From the NCBI GenBank assembly GCA_037039685.1, contig JAWNGF010000005.1, positions 2,852,001 to 2,916,000 of the forward strand: DNA of 64,000 nt, given 5' to 3'. The DNA comes from Ceratobasidium sp. AG-K (Eukaryota; Basidiomycota; Agaricomycetes; Cantharellales; Ceratobasidiaceae). Under the pieces are notes generated by a model. That model made no database searches and was not told the origin of the DNA. It worked only from the letters and a program-made list of their open reading frames with translations. Both the position numbers and the translations under genes were made by a program. Positions 8,448 to 17,311 of the stretch are shown piece after piece (the first letter of the stretch is position 1; each line of letters opens with the position of its first letter).

Positions 8448-11400
8448 CCGTGTGTGGAGAGACCAACAAACCAGTAATGGAAACAATGTACCTTAGAGCT
8501 ACCAGCAAATCAACAATTGTCTACACAAATATTACTGGAATCACGGAACCCATCGCTACCCTCATCGACTCAGGAGCATCAAGAAACTTCATCGACATCA
8601 CTTGGGCACAAAGAAACAATGTGGCTCTAATTGAACTGGCTACACCTAGAAAAATAATTGGAATCCAAGGAAAGGAACTATCACATCAAATCCGATTCAA
8701 AGCAAATCTGGAATTTGAGTTACATGGGAAAAACTTCAAGCAAAACTTTTTCGCCATGCCTACTGGAGATACACACTTGATTCTGGGGTTAGAATGGCTA
8801 GAGGAAGCCAATCCAATAATCGATTGGCTATCAAAAGAAATTTCCTGGAGACCAGACAACATCATTGGAAAAGCCGCAGAAATTGAAGACATACCCGAAG
8901 AATTCAAAGATTATGCAGAAGTCTTCAGCAAGGAAAAATTTAAACGGATACCGGACCATTGTCCATACAACTGTTGCATTGATCTGGTGGAAGGAGCTGA
9001 ACTCCCTAAACCGGCTAGGCCAATTCCACTCTCACCAGCAGAATCCATAGCCCTCAGAAAGTACCTAGATGAGGAACTAGCGGCAGGCAAAATCCGACCA
9101 AGCAAATCACCAGTAGCCGCAGCAACCTTCTTTGTCAAAAAGGGACTGGACCCAAAGAACCCGGAAAAACCTCCAGAACTCAGGTTGGTTCAACACTTCG
9201 GCCCAATGAATGAAATAACAAAGGACGACCGCTTCCCTATGCCACTAATGGAGGATCTTCTCGACAAGATCAAGGACGCAAAAATCTTTTCTAAAATAGA
9301 CTTGCGTATGGGGTTCAACAACATCCGAGTCAAAGAAGGAGACAAATGGAAAACAGCATTCCGAACTAAGGAAGGCCTCTTCGAATATATTGTCATGCCC
9401 TTCGGATTGAAGAACGCGCCGGCGACATTCCAACGATATATGAATCATATCTTCCACAACTTGATTGACGTCTGTGTCATTGTTTACATTGATGACATAT
9501 TAATTTTCTCCAAAGACCAAAACCAGCATGTGGAAGACGTTCGAAAGGTACTCAAAATCCTGCTAGACAACAACCTCTTTGCAAAACTGCCAAAATGCGA
9601 ATTCTTTGTCAAGAAACTTGTCTACACAGGAATAAATATCAGCGAGGAGGGGATATCTATGCAAGAGGAAAAGGTCAAAGCAATCAAGGAATGGAAGGAG
9701 CCAAGGACAGTCAAACAGGTCCAAGCCTTCCTAGGATTTGCAAATTTTTACAGGCGATTCGTACCAAACTTCAGCGGCCTGGCGAAACCGTTAACCGTTC
9801 TAACAAGGAAGGATCAGAAATGGAAATGGGAAGCAGAACAACAGGAGGCTTTTGATAACCTGAAGAAGGAAATATGCAAGGAACCACTACTACGACATCC
9901 AGATCCAGCAAAACCTTACATATTAGAAACCGACGCAAGCGGCGTCACTATGGGATCGATACTTTCTCAAAAACAAGACGACGGTTACTTACACCCGATC
10001 GCTTTCCTATCAAAATCCTTTAACGCTGCTCAAATGAACTACGATGTTCACGACAAGGAATTGATGGCAATTGTGGAATCACTAAAACACTGGCGATTGC
10101 ATCTAGAAGGAACAAGAGAACCGATAACAATCTACACCGACCACCGTAACCTACAATACTGGAAAAAGGCAACTACATTTAACCGACGTCACGCTCGATG
10201 GCATCAAATCCTGGCTTCCTACAACTTTGAAATAGTTTACCGTCCGGGGAATATGTCAACAAAACCAGACCTACTGTCCAGAAGAGCGGATCATAGTGAA
10301 ATACCAACAGCAGAGCAAATTATGATCAAGGAGGAACAGTTCAAAGGATTCGCCGGGGAAGTCAAGTCAGACATCATTGCCGACATTAGGGAAGCACAAA
10401 CCGAAGATGAAAGCATCAGGAGAATCATAGAATTATGCAAAGAGAAGGAGACCCTACCCAAATCAGTGCAACAGGGAATCAGGAACTACAACTTCGAGGA
10501 AAACCTGCTCTGGATAGATGGGAGAATCTACATGCCAGAAGACAAGGACACTAGGCTAAAAATCCTCAGAATACACCACGATTCACCAATGGCAGGGCAC
10601 CAGGGTCAAGCCCGAACGCTGGAGCTAATCTCAAGAAAATACTACTGGCCTGGACTTAAAGCAACAGTAAACAAATACGTTGACTCTTGTGAGCAGTGCC
10701 AAAGAGCAAAAGGAGCAAAAAGCCAAGTGCCACTGAAAGCACTCAAAATCCCGAACAGTCCATGGGAGGATATTGCATACAATTTCATCGTAAAACTTCC
10801 AAAATCACAAGGGAACGACAGCATTCTAGTGGTGGTGGATCAATTCTCTTGCATGGCACACTTCATAGCCTGCAAAGAATCAACAACTGCGGATCAACTT
10901 GCCGATCTTTTCCTGAAGAACGTTTGGAGGTTACATGGCTTCCCACAAAGTACAGTTTCGGACAGAGGAACAACCTTCAACAGCAAGTTCCTGAAGGCCC
11001 TCTACCAAAAAATCGGAACAAAACCAACGTTCAGCACGGCATATCATCCACAAACAGACGGAATAACGGAACGGATAAACCAGTGGATAGAAGCATGGCT
11101 TCGCACATTTGTTAACTACAGGCAAGACAACTGGGCCAAACTACTTCCTATCGCAGAATTCTGCTACAACAACCAGCAACACGGGATCACAGGAAAGACC
11201 CCATTCGAGATTATCAACGGCAGAGAACCACTATGGAATGTTTCAGCAGAAGTTACCACAATTCCTGAAGCTAATAAGAAAGCAAACAACTGGCAGGAAG
11301 TATGGGACGAAGCAAAAGCGGCCATGGAATGGCACAGGAGAAAGGACACAGTGGAACACAAACCAAAATACAAAGAAGACGACCTTGTCTGGCTTTACAG

Positions 11401-12316
11401 ACAAAACATAAAGACAAACCGTCCCAACAAGAAACTTGACAACAAGAAACACAGTCCTTTCAAGATCAAGAAAGTCATGTCAAGCCACGCCTACGAATTG
11501 GAGCTTCCAAAAACCATGAGAATACACCCTGTGTTCCACAGCGATCTTCTTAGTCCATACAAAAAGGATGAGAACTTTCACAGAAACCAACCCCGACCAC
11601 CGCCAATCACAATGGAAGAAGGAGAGGAAGAATACGAAGTGGAAAAGATCGTGGACTGGAAGGAAACAAAGGACGGGTTGTTCTACAGGGTTAGATGGAA
11701 GGGTTATGATGAAAAAGAAGACACAGAACAACGGGCAGAAGATTTCAGTCACCTCGGAGTAATAATAAGGAAGTTCTTGAAGGATTTCCCGAACGCCCCA
11801 ACACCGTCAAACTACAAGACGAGAAGTATTAAAGGGAGGGCGGAACGGGACAACTACACAACTTGCAGAACTTGCTCACAATCCAACTCACTCTACACAC
11901 TTAACGCTCTAAACCTTTTTTGCACAATATGCCCGCTGTCACTCGTGCCACCATTGCCAACAACCTTGTCCGCGTTCTCAACGGGCCTGCCTTCCAGATG
12001 GCTTGCATCCTGGACTCAGGAGCCGCCCTCTACGTCTTCAAAAGGTCCCAGCAGAGCCCAGGCCGACTCCAATTCCGTGCCTCCGACGACATCTTGCACT
12101 CCAACCTGGGAGAGTTTGAATGGGTTGGCAAAAAATGGCCAACACGCATGCAGCTCCAGCAAAAAGACATCTACGTATGCAGGGGATGCGCAGCCTTCCA
12201 AGTATCCGAGGCCGTGCTGCTATCGATGCACAAGCTCGGAGTGGTCAAATGGGGACAAGAAGGAGCCTACAGCAGCGAATGCGTTCCAGGATACGAAGGC
12301 CGTCCTCCCACTCTGA
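8408..12316 (+). CDS. pol: Pol polyprotein of element B (PR-RT-RNaseH-IN-chromodomain)
   Basis: The frame is open from 8408, overlaps gag by 40 nt and is at -1; the first ATG is at 8477, so expression by frameshift is likely. Visible: aspartic protease LIDSGAS; reverse transcriptase with DLRMGFNNI, MPFGLKNAP and YIDDI; RNase H with LETDASG, KELMAIV and TDHRNLQY; integrase zinc finger (HH-CC, ending CEQCQRAKG); integrase core with SDRGT and TERIN; chromodomain with VRWKGY near 11690. Odd points: the first catalytic integrase Asp (usual motif DFIV) is Asn at about 10788-10790; the RT motif VDYR reads QHFG; the chromodomain lacks the usual WEP. The frame runs on past the chromodomain and overlaps the 3' ORF by 388 nt, probably because a pol stop was lost. 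Confidence 0.92.
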   Translation, partial: RRTRVGKRQGLPLTVCGETNKPVMETMYLRATSKSTIVYTNITGITEPIATLIDSGASRNFIDITWAQRNNVALIELATPRKIIGIQGKELSHQIRFKANLEFELHGKNFKQNFFAMPTGDTHLILGLEWLEEANPIIDWLSKEISWRPDNIIGKAAEIEDIPEEFKDYAEVFSKEKFKRIPDHCPYNCCIDLVEGAELPKPARPIPLSPAESIALRKYLDEELAAGKIRPSKSPVAAATFFVKKGLDPKNPEKPPELRLVQHFGPMNEITKDDRFPMPLMEDLLDKIKDAKIFSKIDLRMGFNNIRVKEGDKWKTAFRTKEGLFEYIVMPFGLKNAPATFQRYMNHIFHNLIDVCVIVYIDDILIFSKDQNQHVEDVRKVLKILLDNNLFAKLPKCEFFVKKLVYTGINISEEGISMQEEKVKAIKEWKEPRTVKQVQAFLGFANFYRRFVPNFSGLAKPLTVLTRKDQKWKWEAEQQEAFDNLKKEICKEPLLRHPDPAKPYILETDASGVTMGSILSQKQDDGYLHPIAFLSKSFNAAQMNYDVHDKELMAIVESLKHWRLHLEGTREPITIYTDHRNLQYWKKATTFNRRHARWHQILASYNFEIVYRPGNMSTKPDLLSRRADHSEIPTAEQIMIKEEQFKGFAGEVKSDIIADIREAQTEDESIRRIIELCKEKETLPKSVQQGIRNYNFEENLLWIDGRIYMPEDKDTRLKILRIHHDSPMAGHQGQARTLELISRKYYWPGLKATVNKYVDSCEQCQRAKGAKSQVPLKALKIPNSPWEDIAYNFIVKLPKSQGNDSILVVVDQFSCMAHFIACKESTTADQLADLFLKNVWRLHGFPQSTVSDRGTTFNSKFLKALYQKIGTKPTFSTAYHPQTDGITERINQWIEAWLRTFVNYRQDNWAKLLPIAEFCYNNQQHGITGKTPFEIINGREPLWNVSAEVTTIPEANKKANNWQEVWDEAKAAMEWHRRKDTVEHKPKYKEDDLVWLYRQNIKTNRPNKKLDNKKHSPFKIKKVMSSHAYELELPKTMRIHPVFHSDLLSPYKKDENFHRNQPRPPPITMEEGEEEYEVEKIVDWKETKDGLFYRVRWKGYDEKEDTEQRAEDFSHLGVIIRKFLKDFPNAPTPSNYKTRSIKGRAERDNYTTCRTCSQSNSLYTLNALNLFCTICPLSLVPPLPTTLSAFSTGLPSRWLASWTQEPPSTSSKGPSRAQADSNSVPPTTSCTPTWESLNGLAKNGQHACSSSKKTSTYAGDAQPSKYPRPCCYRCTSSEWSNGDKKEPTAANAFQDTKAVLPL
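8423..8429 (+). promoter_or_regulatory. putative -1 ribosomal frameshift site (GGGAAAA), gag to pol of B
   Basis: Gag codons read TCG GGA AAA GGC, the slip pattern G GGA AAA. It lies inside the 40-nt window where gag and the -1 pol frame are both open. Same heptamer and phase as in element A. Confidence 0.7.
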
Positions 12317-12693
12317 GGCCGCAATGGGCCGACGCATGGGACAAGAACTTCGAGGCAGACTTGGCAGATTGGAGGATGGAGCGGGGACGCTACCAGAGGG
12401 AGAAGTTCGAATGGAAGCCATTCTGGTGGCAGGAGAAGAATGCGGACTTGTCGCAATGGGAGGAGGTCGAGCCGGACGTACAACAATGGGACGAGGACCA
12501 TGTGGAGGAGCAGGAGAGGATCATGGACTGGTCCAAGGCGGACTGGACGGACGAGAAGACCTGGGAGAAGTGGGAGGAGCACTGCGATGAACCAGGAAAC
12601 ACTGTGTTCAACCCCATCGACCTCACGGAGGAAAAGGAGGACAAGCTCAACTCCCTGGTCGAAAAGGTTGAGAAGGACTGCTGGGTGCAGTAG
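11929..12693 (+). CDS. accessory ORF between pol and the 3' LTR of element B
   Basis: About 254 aa from the ATG at 11929 (an in-frame ATG also at 11920), in a frame different from pol. I recognise no family. The middle has a Cys pair (YVCRGC); the C-terminal half is acidic and very Trp-rich. Near the end, NPIDLTEEKED resembles a SUMO-interacting motif (hydrophobic core followed by acids). Element C has an ORF in the same place with similar traits, so it may be a shared accessory gene in the env position. No signal peptide or membrane segment is seen, so it is not an envelope protein. Overlaps the end of pol by 388 nt. How it is expressed is not visible. Confidence 0.7.
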   Translation: MPAVTRATIANNLVRVLNGPAFQMACILDSGAALYVFKRSQQSPGRLQFRASDDILHSNLGEFEWVGKKWPTRMQLQQKDIYVCRGCAAFQVSEAVLLSMHKLGVVKWGQEGAYSSECVPGYEGRPPTLRPQWADAWDKNFEADLADWRMERGRYQREKFEWKPFWWQEKNADLSQWEEVEPDVQQWDEDHVEEQERIMDWSKADWTDEKTWEKWEEHCDEPGNTVFNPIDLTEEKEDKLNSLVEKVEKDCWVQ

Positions 12694-12726
12694 ATTGGCC
12701 CTTTTGGGTTTCCCCTCAAGGACCTT

Positions 12727-12736
12727 AAGGAGGGAG
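12727..12736 (+). other. polypurine tract of element B
   Basis: AAGGAGGGAG, ending 3 nt before the 3' LTR, the usual place for the plus-strand primer. Confidence 0.65.
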
Positions 12737-12739
12737 TAA

Positions 12740-13212
12740 TGTCGCAAGCCATGCTCTCGCCATCGGACTCATCTGCGCCTCATCCTCCCTCGTCTTTTGT
12801 GTTTGTGTTTGTTCTTCATTTATTGTTCCCCTTGTTTTCCCGCCGCGTTGCCACCTTCTTGTGGTTATTTCTGTTACACTGTGTAACGCGGCTGTGCTTT
12901 GTACAAGTCATGTCTGTTCATACAGCATGACTCACATGGACACTCCTGACTGGCTCTCTTGTATGACTCATGTGGCTGCGCCTTGTATGACTTGGCCACT
13001 TTGTGAATATATATAGAGGACTAACAAGCCTGGCAACCCCAGCTTGTTTTGTCTTGTCAAACATCCCCTTTGAGTGACACTTTGAACCACCCCTACCCTC
13101 AAGAGCCTACAGACACTTAAGTGTGTTGCAGTTCAAGAGGTCACTTAGGTCTTAGTGCCGTCCACTCTCCATCGCGGCTTGTCTCATAGCCACCAAGAAG
13201 AAGCTTACGACA
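12740..13212 (+). repeat. 3' LTR of element B
   Basis: Starts TGTCGCAAGC and ends GCTTACGACA, 473 bp like the 5' LTR. The ends form an imperfect inverted repeat. Followed by the target duplication CTCCC at 13213-13217. Confidence 0.95.
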
Positions 13213-13292
13213 CTCCCCTTATTGATAATGGTGTTGTGAGACGCAATCCGGCATCCTCCTGAATGGACATGTTTGTTAAGCTTGTTTTGTAA
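13213..13292 (-). pseudogene. gag: leader and gag start of element B' (part 1 of the split gag)
   Basis: On the minus strand, next to the B' LTR, there is a copy of the self-priming PBS (ACAAAACAAGCT) and an ATG with MSIQEDAG, like the MSIQEDGG start of element B gag. The frame continues at 5942 once element B and one copy of its target duplication are removed. Confidence 0.88.
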
Positions 13293-13751
13293 TGTCGTAA
13301 GCTTCTTCTTGGTGGCTATGAAACAAGCCACAAGGGAGAGTGGACGGCACTAAGACCTAAGTGACCTCTTGAACCGCAACACACTTAAGTGTCTGTAGGC
13401 TCCTGAGGGTAGGGGTGGTTCTAAGTGTCACTCAAAGGGGATGTTTTGACAAGACAAAACAAGCTGGGGTTACCAGGCTTGTTGGTCCTCTATATATAAT
13501 CAGAAAGTGACTGAGTCATACAAGGCACAGCCACACAAGTCATACATAACAGCCAGTCAGGAGTGTCCATATGAGTCATGCTGTATGAACAGACATGACT
13601 CGTACCAAGCACAGCCGCGTTACACAATGTAACAGGAAAACCACAAGAAGGTGGCAACGCAGCAGGAAAAGAGGAACAAAACATAGTAGACACAGCCACA
13701 AGATAGGAGGAGGCGCAGACGAGTCCAATGGAGTGAGCAAGGCTCACGACA
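13293..13751 (-). repeat. 5' LTR of element B'
   Basis: Inverted and diverged copy of the B LTR, about 459 bp, beginning TGTCGTGAGC and ending GCTTACGACA on the minus strand. It separates the B' gag start from element C, which it interrupts in the reverse transcriptase. Confidence 0.9.
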
Positions 13752-16337
13752 GTCATGCCTTTTGGTCTCACTAATGCGCCGGCCACTTGCCAAAATATGA
13801 TGGACGCTGAGTTCAGGGACATCAAAAGGGTGTACATGGAAATCTACATCGATGATATCTTAATCTTCTCCAAAAATCCTGAAGAACATCCCATGCAGGT
13901 GAAGGAGGTCCTGTGCCACCTACAACACCTGGGTCTCTATTGTTCCCTCAAGAAGTGCTCTTTTCATGTCCTTAAGGTTGACTACCTAGGGCTAGTCATA
14001 TCAGGAGAGCTGGTTGAGATGCAAGAGGAGAAAATTGCGACAATCAAAAAGTGGCCGACACCCAAGAACGTTACAGATGTGCAGACGTTCCTAGGATTTG
14101 CGAACTTCTACCAGCATTTCATTTGAAATTATACCCACATAGTACAACCCCTGTATGATTTGACTATGAGAACAAAGCAATGGGAATGGGGAACGGAAGC
14201 GGAACTTGCCTTCCAGGGATTGATCAAGGAATTCATCAAGGCGCCTATCCTTCTACAACCTGACCATGACAAAGGGTTCATCATCAAATGTGATGCATTG
14301 GAGAAAGCTACAGGAGCAGTCCTCAACCAATATGGCCCTGACAACAAACTCCACCCTGTTGCATTTATGTCCATAAGCCTATCTCCAGCAGAACGTACCT
14401 ACAACATCTTTGACAAAGAACTCTTGGCAATCATCAAAGCATTCAAGGAATGGCACCATCTTTTGGAAGGAACTGAGATCCCGGTACTACTCATTACCAA
14501 TCACAAAAACCTGGAGTATTTCATGACCTTCAAAGTGTTGACAAAAAGACAGAACAGATGGGCTGTCTTCCTCTCTGAGTTTAACTTCCAGATCAAGTAC
14601 AGAGCTGGCGGACTTAACAGCAAAGCAGATGCACTCAGTCAACAAAGTGACCACAACCTAGAAGGGGGAGTGGTCCCTCAAAAACCCCTACTTTTGCTGC
14701 ACCTCTTCATCAATTTGGCAGAAGAGGAACCTCAGGGTATGGCATCAACTGTGGATATTTGGCAAGCAGTCAAGGATCAGACACAAAGAGATGACTACGT
14801 TACATCAATCTGGGCCTTCCTTAGCAACCACCTAGAAAAGGCACCTGCTTCTGTACAAAAGGAATTCAAAGACTGGAAGATCAGGCACAACATGTTGTAC
14901 TGCAAAGGAAAGATCTACATCCCAAACAACAATGAGATCAAGCACCAGATCCTAGAACTCCACCATGACAACAAAGCAGTCGGACACGTGGGCCAAGCAA
15001 AAACACTGGAAATGGTCAAATGGCAGTATTGGTGGCCATCCATGAAGGCCTACATCAACAAATACATGTCATCATGTGATTTATGCCAGCAGTCAAAACC
15101 CATCAATCAATGACCTCTTGGGGAATTACAACCACTGGAACTCCCTTCCAAACCCTGGCAACATATTTCAGTTGATATGATCATCAAACTTCCTCTGTCC
15201 AAGGGTCTAGACTCAATATTGGTCATTGTTGACACCTTGACTAAGATGGCACACTTCATCCCATGTACCAAAAAAACCACGTCACCCAAGCTTGCAGAAC
15301 TCTTCATGGAACACTGCTGGAAACTACATGGAACCCCAGAAACAGTCATATCAGATTGTGGACCAACCTTTGCATCCAAACTCATGAAGGAGCTCTATCA
15401 GGCCCTGAACATCCAGCCTAGGCTCTCTACAGCATATCACCCTGAAACTGATGGGCAAACGGAGTGCATCAATCAAATGGTCAAAGCCTTCATTTGGACA
15501 TACTGCGCCTTCAAGCAACACAACTGGGCCTCACTTTTACCCTTTGCCAAATTTGCATATAACAACTTGTTCCACTCTAGCATTGGTATGACACCTTTCT
15601 TTGCCAACACAGCTTGCCACCCATCAATTGATGGTACACCAGTGGAAGATGGTTCCGTCCCAGAAGCTAAGACTAGCTTGACCCTGAGCAAAGAACTAGA
15701 CAAGGAATATGCGGACAAGCAATGGCAGGAAGATCCCTTTATCTTGGGCAATAAGGTTTGGCTAAGCCATCAGCACATCACGACCAATCAACCATCTTTG
15801 AAATTATTGCATAAACAACTCGGGCCCTTCACTATCCTGGAAGCAGTAGGGAGAAACACATACAGACTGCAACTCCTGCCTTCAATGACCATGCATCCAG
15901 TAGTCAATGCATCACACCTAGCCAAGTATGAGGAAGATGAAATTGAGGGCCGCCGGGTTGATCCACCCCCACCAATCAAGACACCAGAAGGCAAAGAAGA
16001 ATATGAGGTGGAACACATCCAAAGTTCCAAGGTGGAAAAAGGAATCCTGAAGTATTTTGTCAAATGGAAGGGCTACACTGTGGAACATGACTCTTGGGAA
16101 CCCTTGGAGAACCTTGGCAACGCATCAGAACTCATTAATGAGTTCCACAAGGAACATCCAGATGCCATCAAGGAAGTCCCCAAGGTGACCAGGAAGCGTT
16201 GCCATGAGGAAACAAGGGATGACTCAGCAGCTGACAGCAAGGAAGAACGGCCCATTAGGTGTTCTAAGCGCATAAAAGAGGCTGCTGGGATCCAAGTCCC
16301 TCATCAAAAATTTTTACCTTCTCCACTCTTGTGCTAA
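13752..16337 (+). pseudogene. pol: pol of element C (RT-RNaseH-IN-chromodomain), inactivated
   Basis: One frame throughout. Begins at the RT motif MPFGLTNAP, then YIDDILIFSK, RNase H, integrase zinc finger (HH-CC, CDLCQQSKP), integrase core and a canonical chromodomain (YFVKWKGY, SWEPLENL). TGA codons at 14124-14126 and 15111-15113 interrupt it where Arg is expected. Further losses: RNase H TDH reads TNH; integrase SDRG reads SDCG and TERIN reads TECIN. The frame ends at 16337, 35 bases before the 3' accessory ORF. Confidence 0.92.
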
Positions 16338-16371
16338 AACCACGTCCTACCCCTTCTTCACTCACTGTGCC

Positions 16372-16843
16372 ATGTCCTCCCAACACCAATCCACCAATTT
16401 GGTCATGGTCCGGGTCTACCATGACCTGTACACCTGCTCAGCAGCCTTCAAACGGTCCCTCAAAGTTGTGCCCCCCCAGGAACAAGGCATGTACTGGCAT
16501 CCTGCATGCGCCAACGCTTTTCTTTCATTGTATCCGCTTGCTATTGGTCTGGAGAGGCCCCCCAGTTGTTTGTCGGCCACCCCCTTGTCTGCTGGTGCAA
16601 CTGGATTGCCTATGCAGCCCACAACATCCACAATGCCCTTGAGATTATGGACAGGTCTTGCAAGGTCCGGCTTGGAGGCAACCCATTTGAGATAGTCGAC
16701 CTCACTGTTGACCTGGAGATTAGGGAGGAGGCAGTAATTGATTTGACAGATGAGGAAGAGGATTATGGGGTGTGGAAGGGGACGGGTCAGCTGAGGATCC
16801 CTTTGTAATTGATGACACCAAGGAGTTTGTGCTGGTGGAGTAA
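16372..16843 (+). pseudogene. accessory ORF between pol and the LTR of element C, frameshifted
   Basis: Placed like the 3' ORF of element B and starting similarly (NLVMVRV against NLVRVLN in B). The frame appears to shift near the C6 run at about 16557 and again near the GGGG at about 16767, then ends VLVE and TAA at 16841-16843. Its C-terminal part is acidic and carries EIVDLT and VIDLTDEEED (16734-16763), a strong match to the SUMO-interacting motif pattern. Function unknown. Confidence 0.55.
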
Positions 16844-16867
16844 GCCCCGGCCTAGAAGGGGGGGTAG

Positions 16868-17311
16868 TGTCACAACCTTTTCTTGCTTCTCTTTTTGTTG
16901 TTCTGTTTGTCTTGTGTTTGGTCTTGTTCTTCTCGCCTTGGCGCATATAGTCGCCTTTATGTAAGCCATGATTGCGGGACATGCCTGCCTGGCACATCTT
17001 CTCTTTGCCTTGTTCTCCATGGACTTATCTTGTCTCCTTTGTCTCGCCTGCACTTCTTGTTGACTCTTGCTTTTTCCTTGTTCTCTCCCTTGTCGCCTTC
17101 TATCTATTGTTCATAGCCACACTAGATAGTATATATACCAGCAACACAAGTCTTGCTCCCACAAGACTTGTTCTCTTGTCTTTTTCCCCATCACTCATTG
17201 CGTGACTCACTTAGGCCTTAGCGCCGTACATTTGACCTTTGTTGTTGTCCCAACCCCCATCCTCACTGCCTGTGGTGTCTTGGCCTCCAAGGTTCAGCTA
17301 GGGTTGTGACA
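16868..17311 (+). repeat. 3' LTR of element C (444 bp)
   Basis: Begins TGTCACAACC and ends GGTTGTGACA, a perfect 10-bp terminal inverted repeat. Preceded by a G-rich polypurine tract (about 16854-16864). An inverted fragment of the same LTR family is at 20399-20575. Confidence 0.9.

Larger units (their letters stand above)
5948..13212 (+). mobile_element. Ty3/gypsy chromodomain retrotransposon B, structurally complete (7265 bp)
   Basis: Two 473-bp LTRs, PBS, gag, pol in the -1 frame, a 3' accessory ORF and a polypurine tract are all present. Pol order is PR-RT-RH-IN-chromodomain, as in chromoviruses. The LTRs differ at 5 of 473 positions, so the insertion is young. It sits in the gag of B' with a 5-bp target duplication. 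Gag and pol are open, but the first integrase Asp is Asn, so the copy is probably not autonomous. Confidence 0.95.
13752..17311 (+). mobile_element. Ty3/gypsy chromodomain retrotransposon C, 3' half
   Basis: From mid reverse transcriptase to a complete 3' LTR. The 5' half was separated by insertion of B' and lies outside the window. C itself inserted into A2 at the gag stop codon (target bases TTAAT follow at 17312). Its coding frame carries several disabling changes, all consistent with CpG transitions. Confidence 0.93.

Noticed and set aside
7478..9457. Minus-strand ORFs across element B
   Set aside because: Antisense to intact gag and pol with clear motifs on the plus strand.
12220..12752. 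Two minus-strand ORFs (175 and 120 codons) opposite the accessory ORF
   Set aside because: Composition mirrors the Trp- and acid-rich sense frame; no independent motifs.
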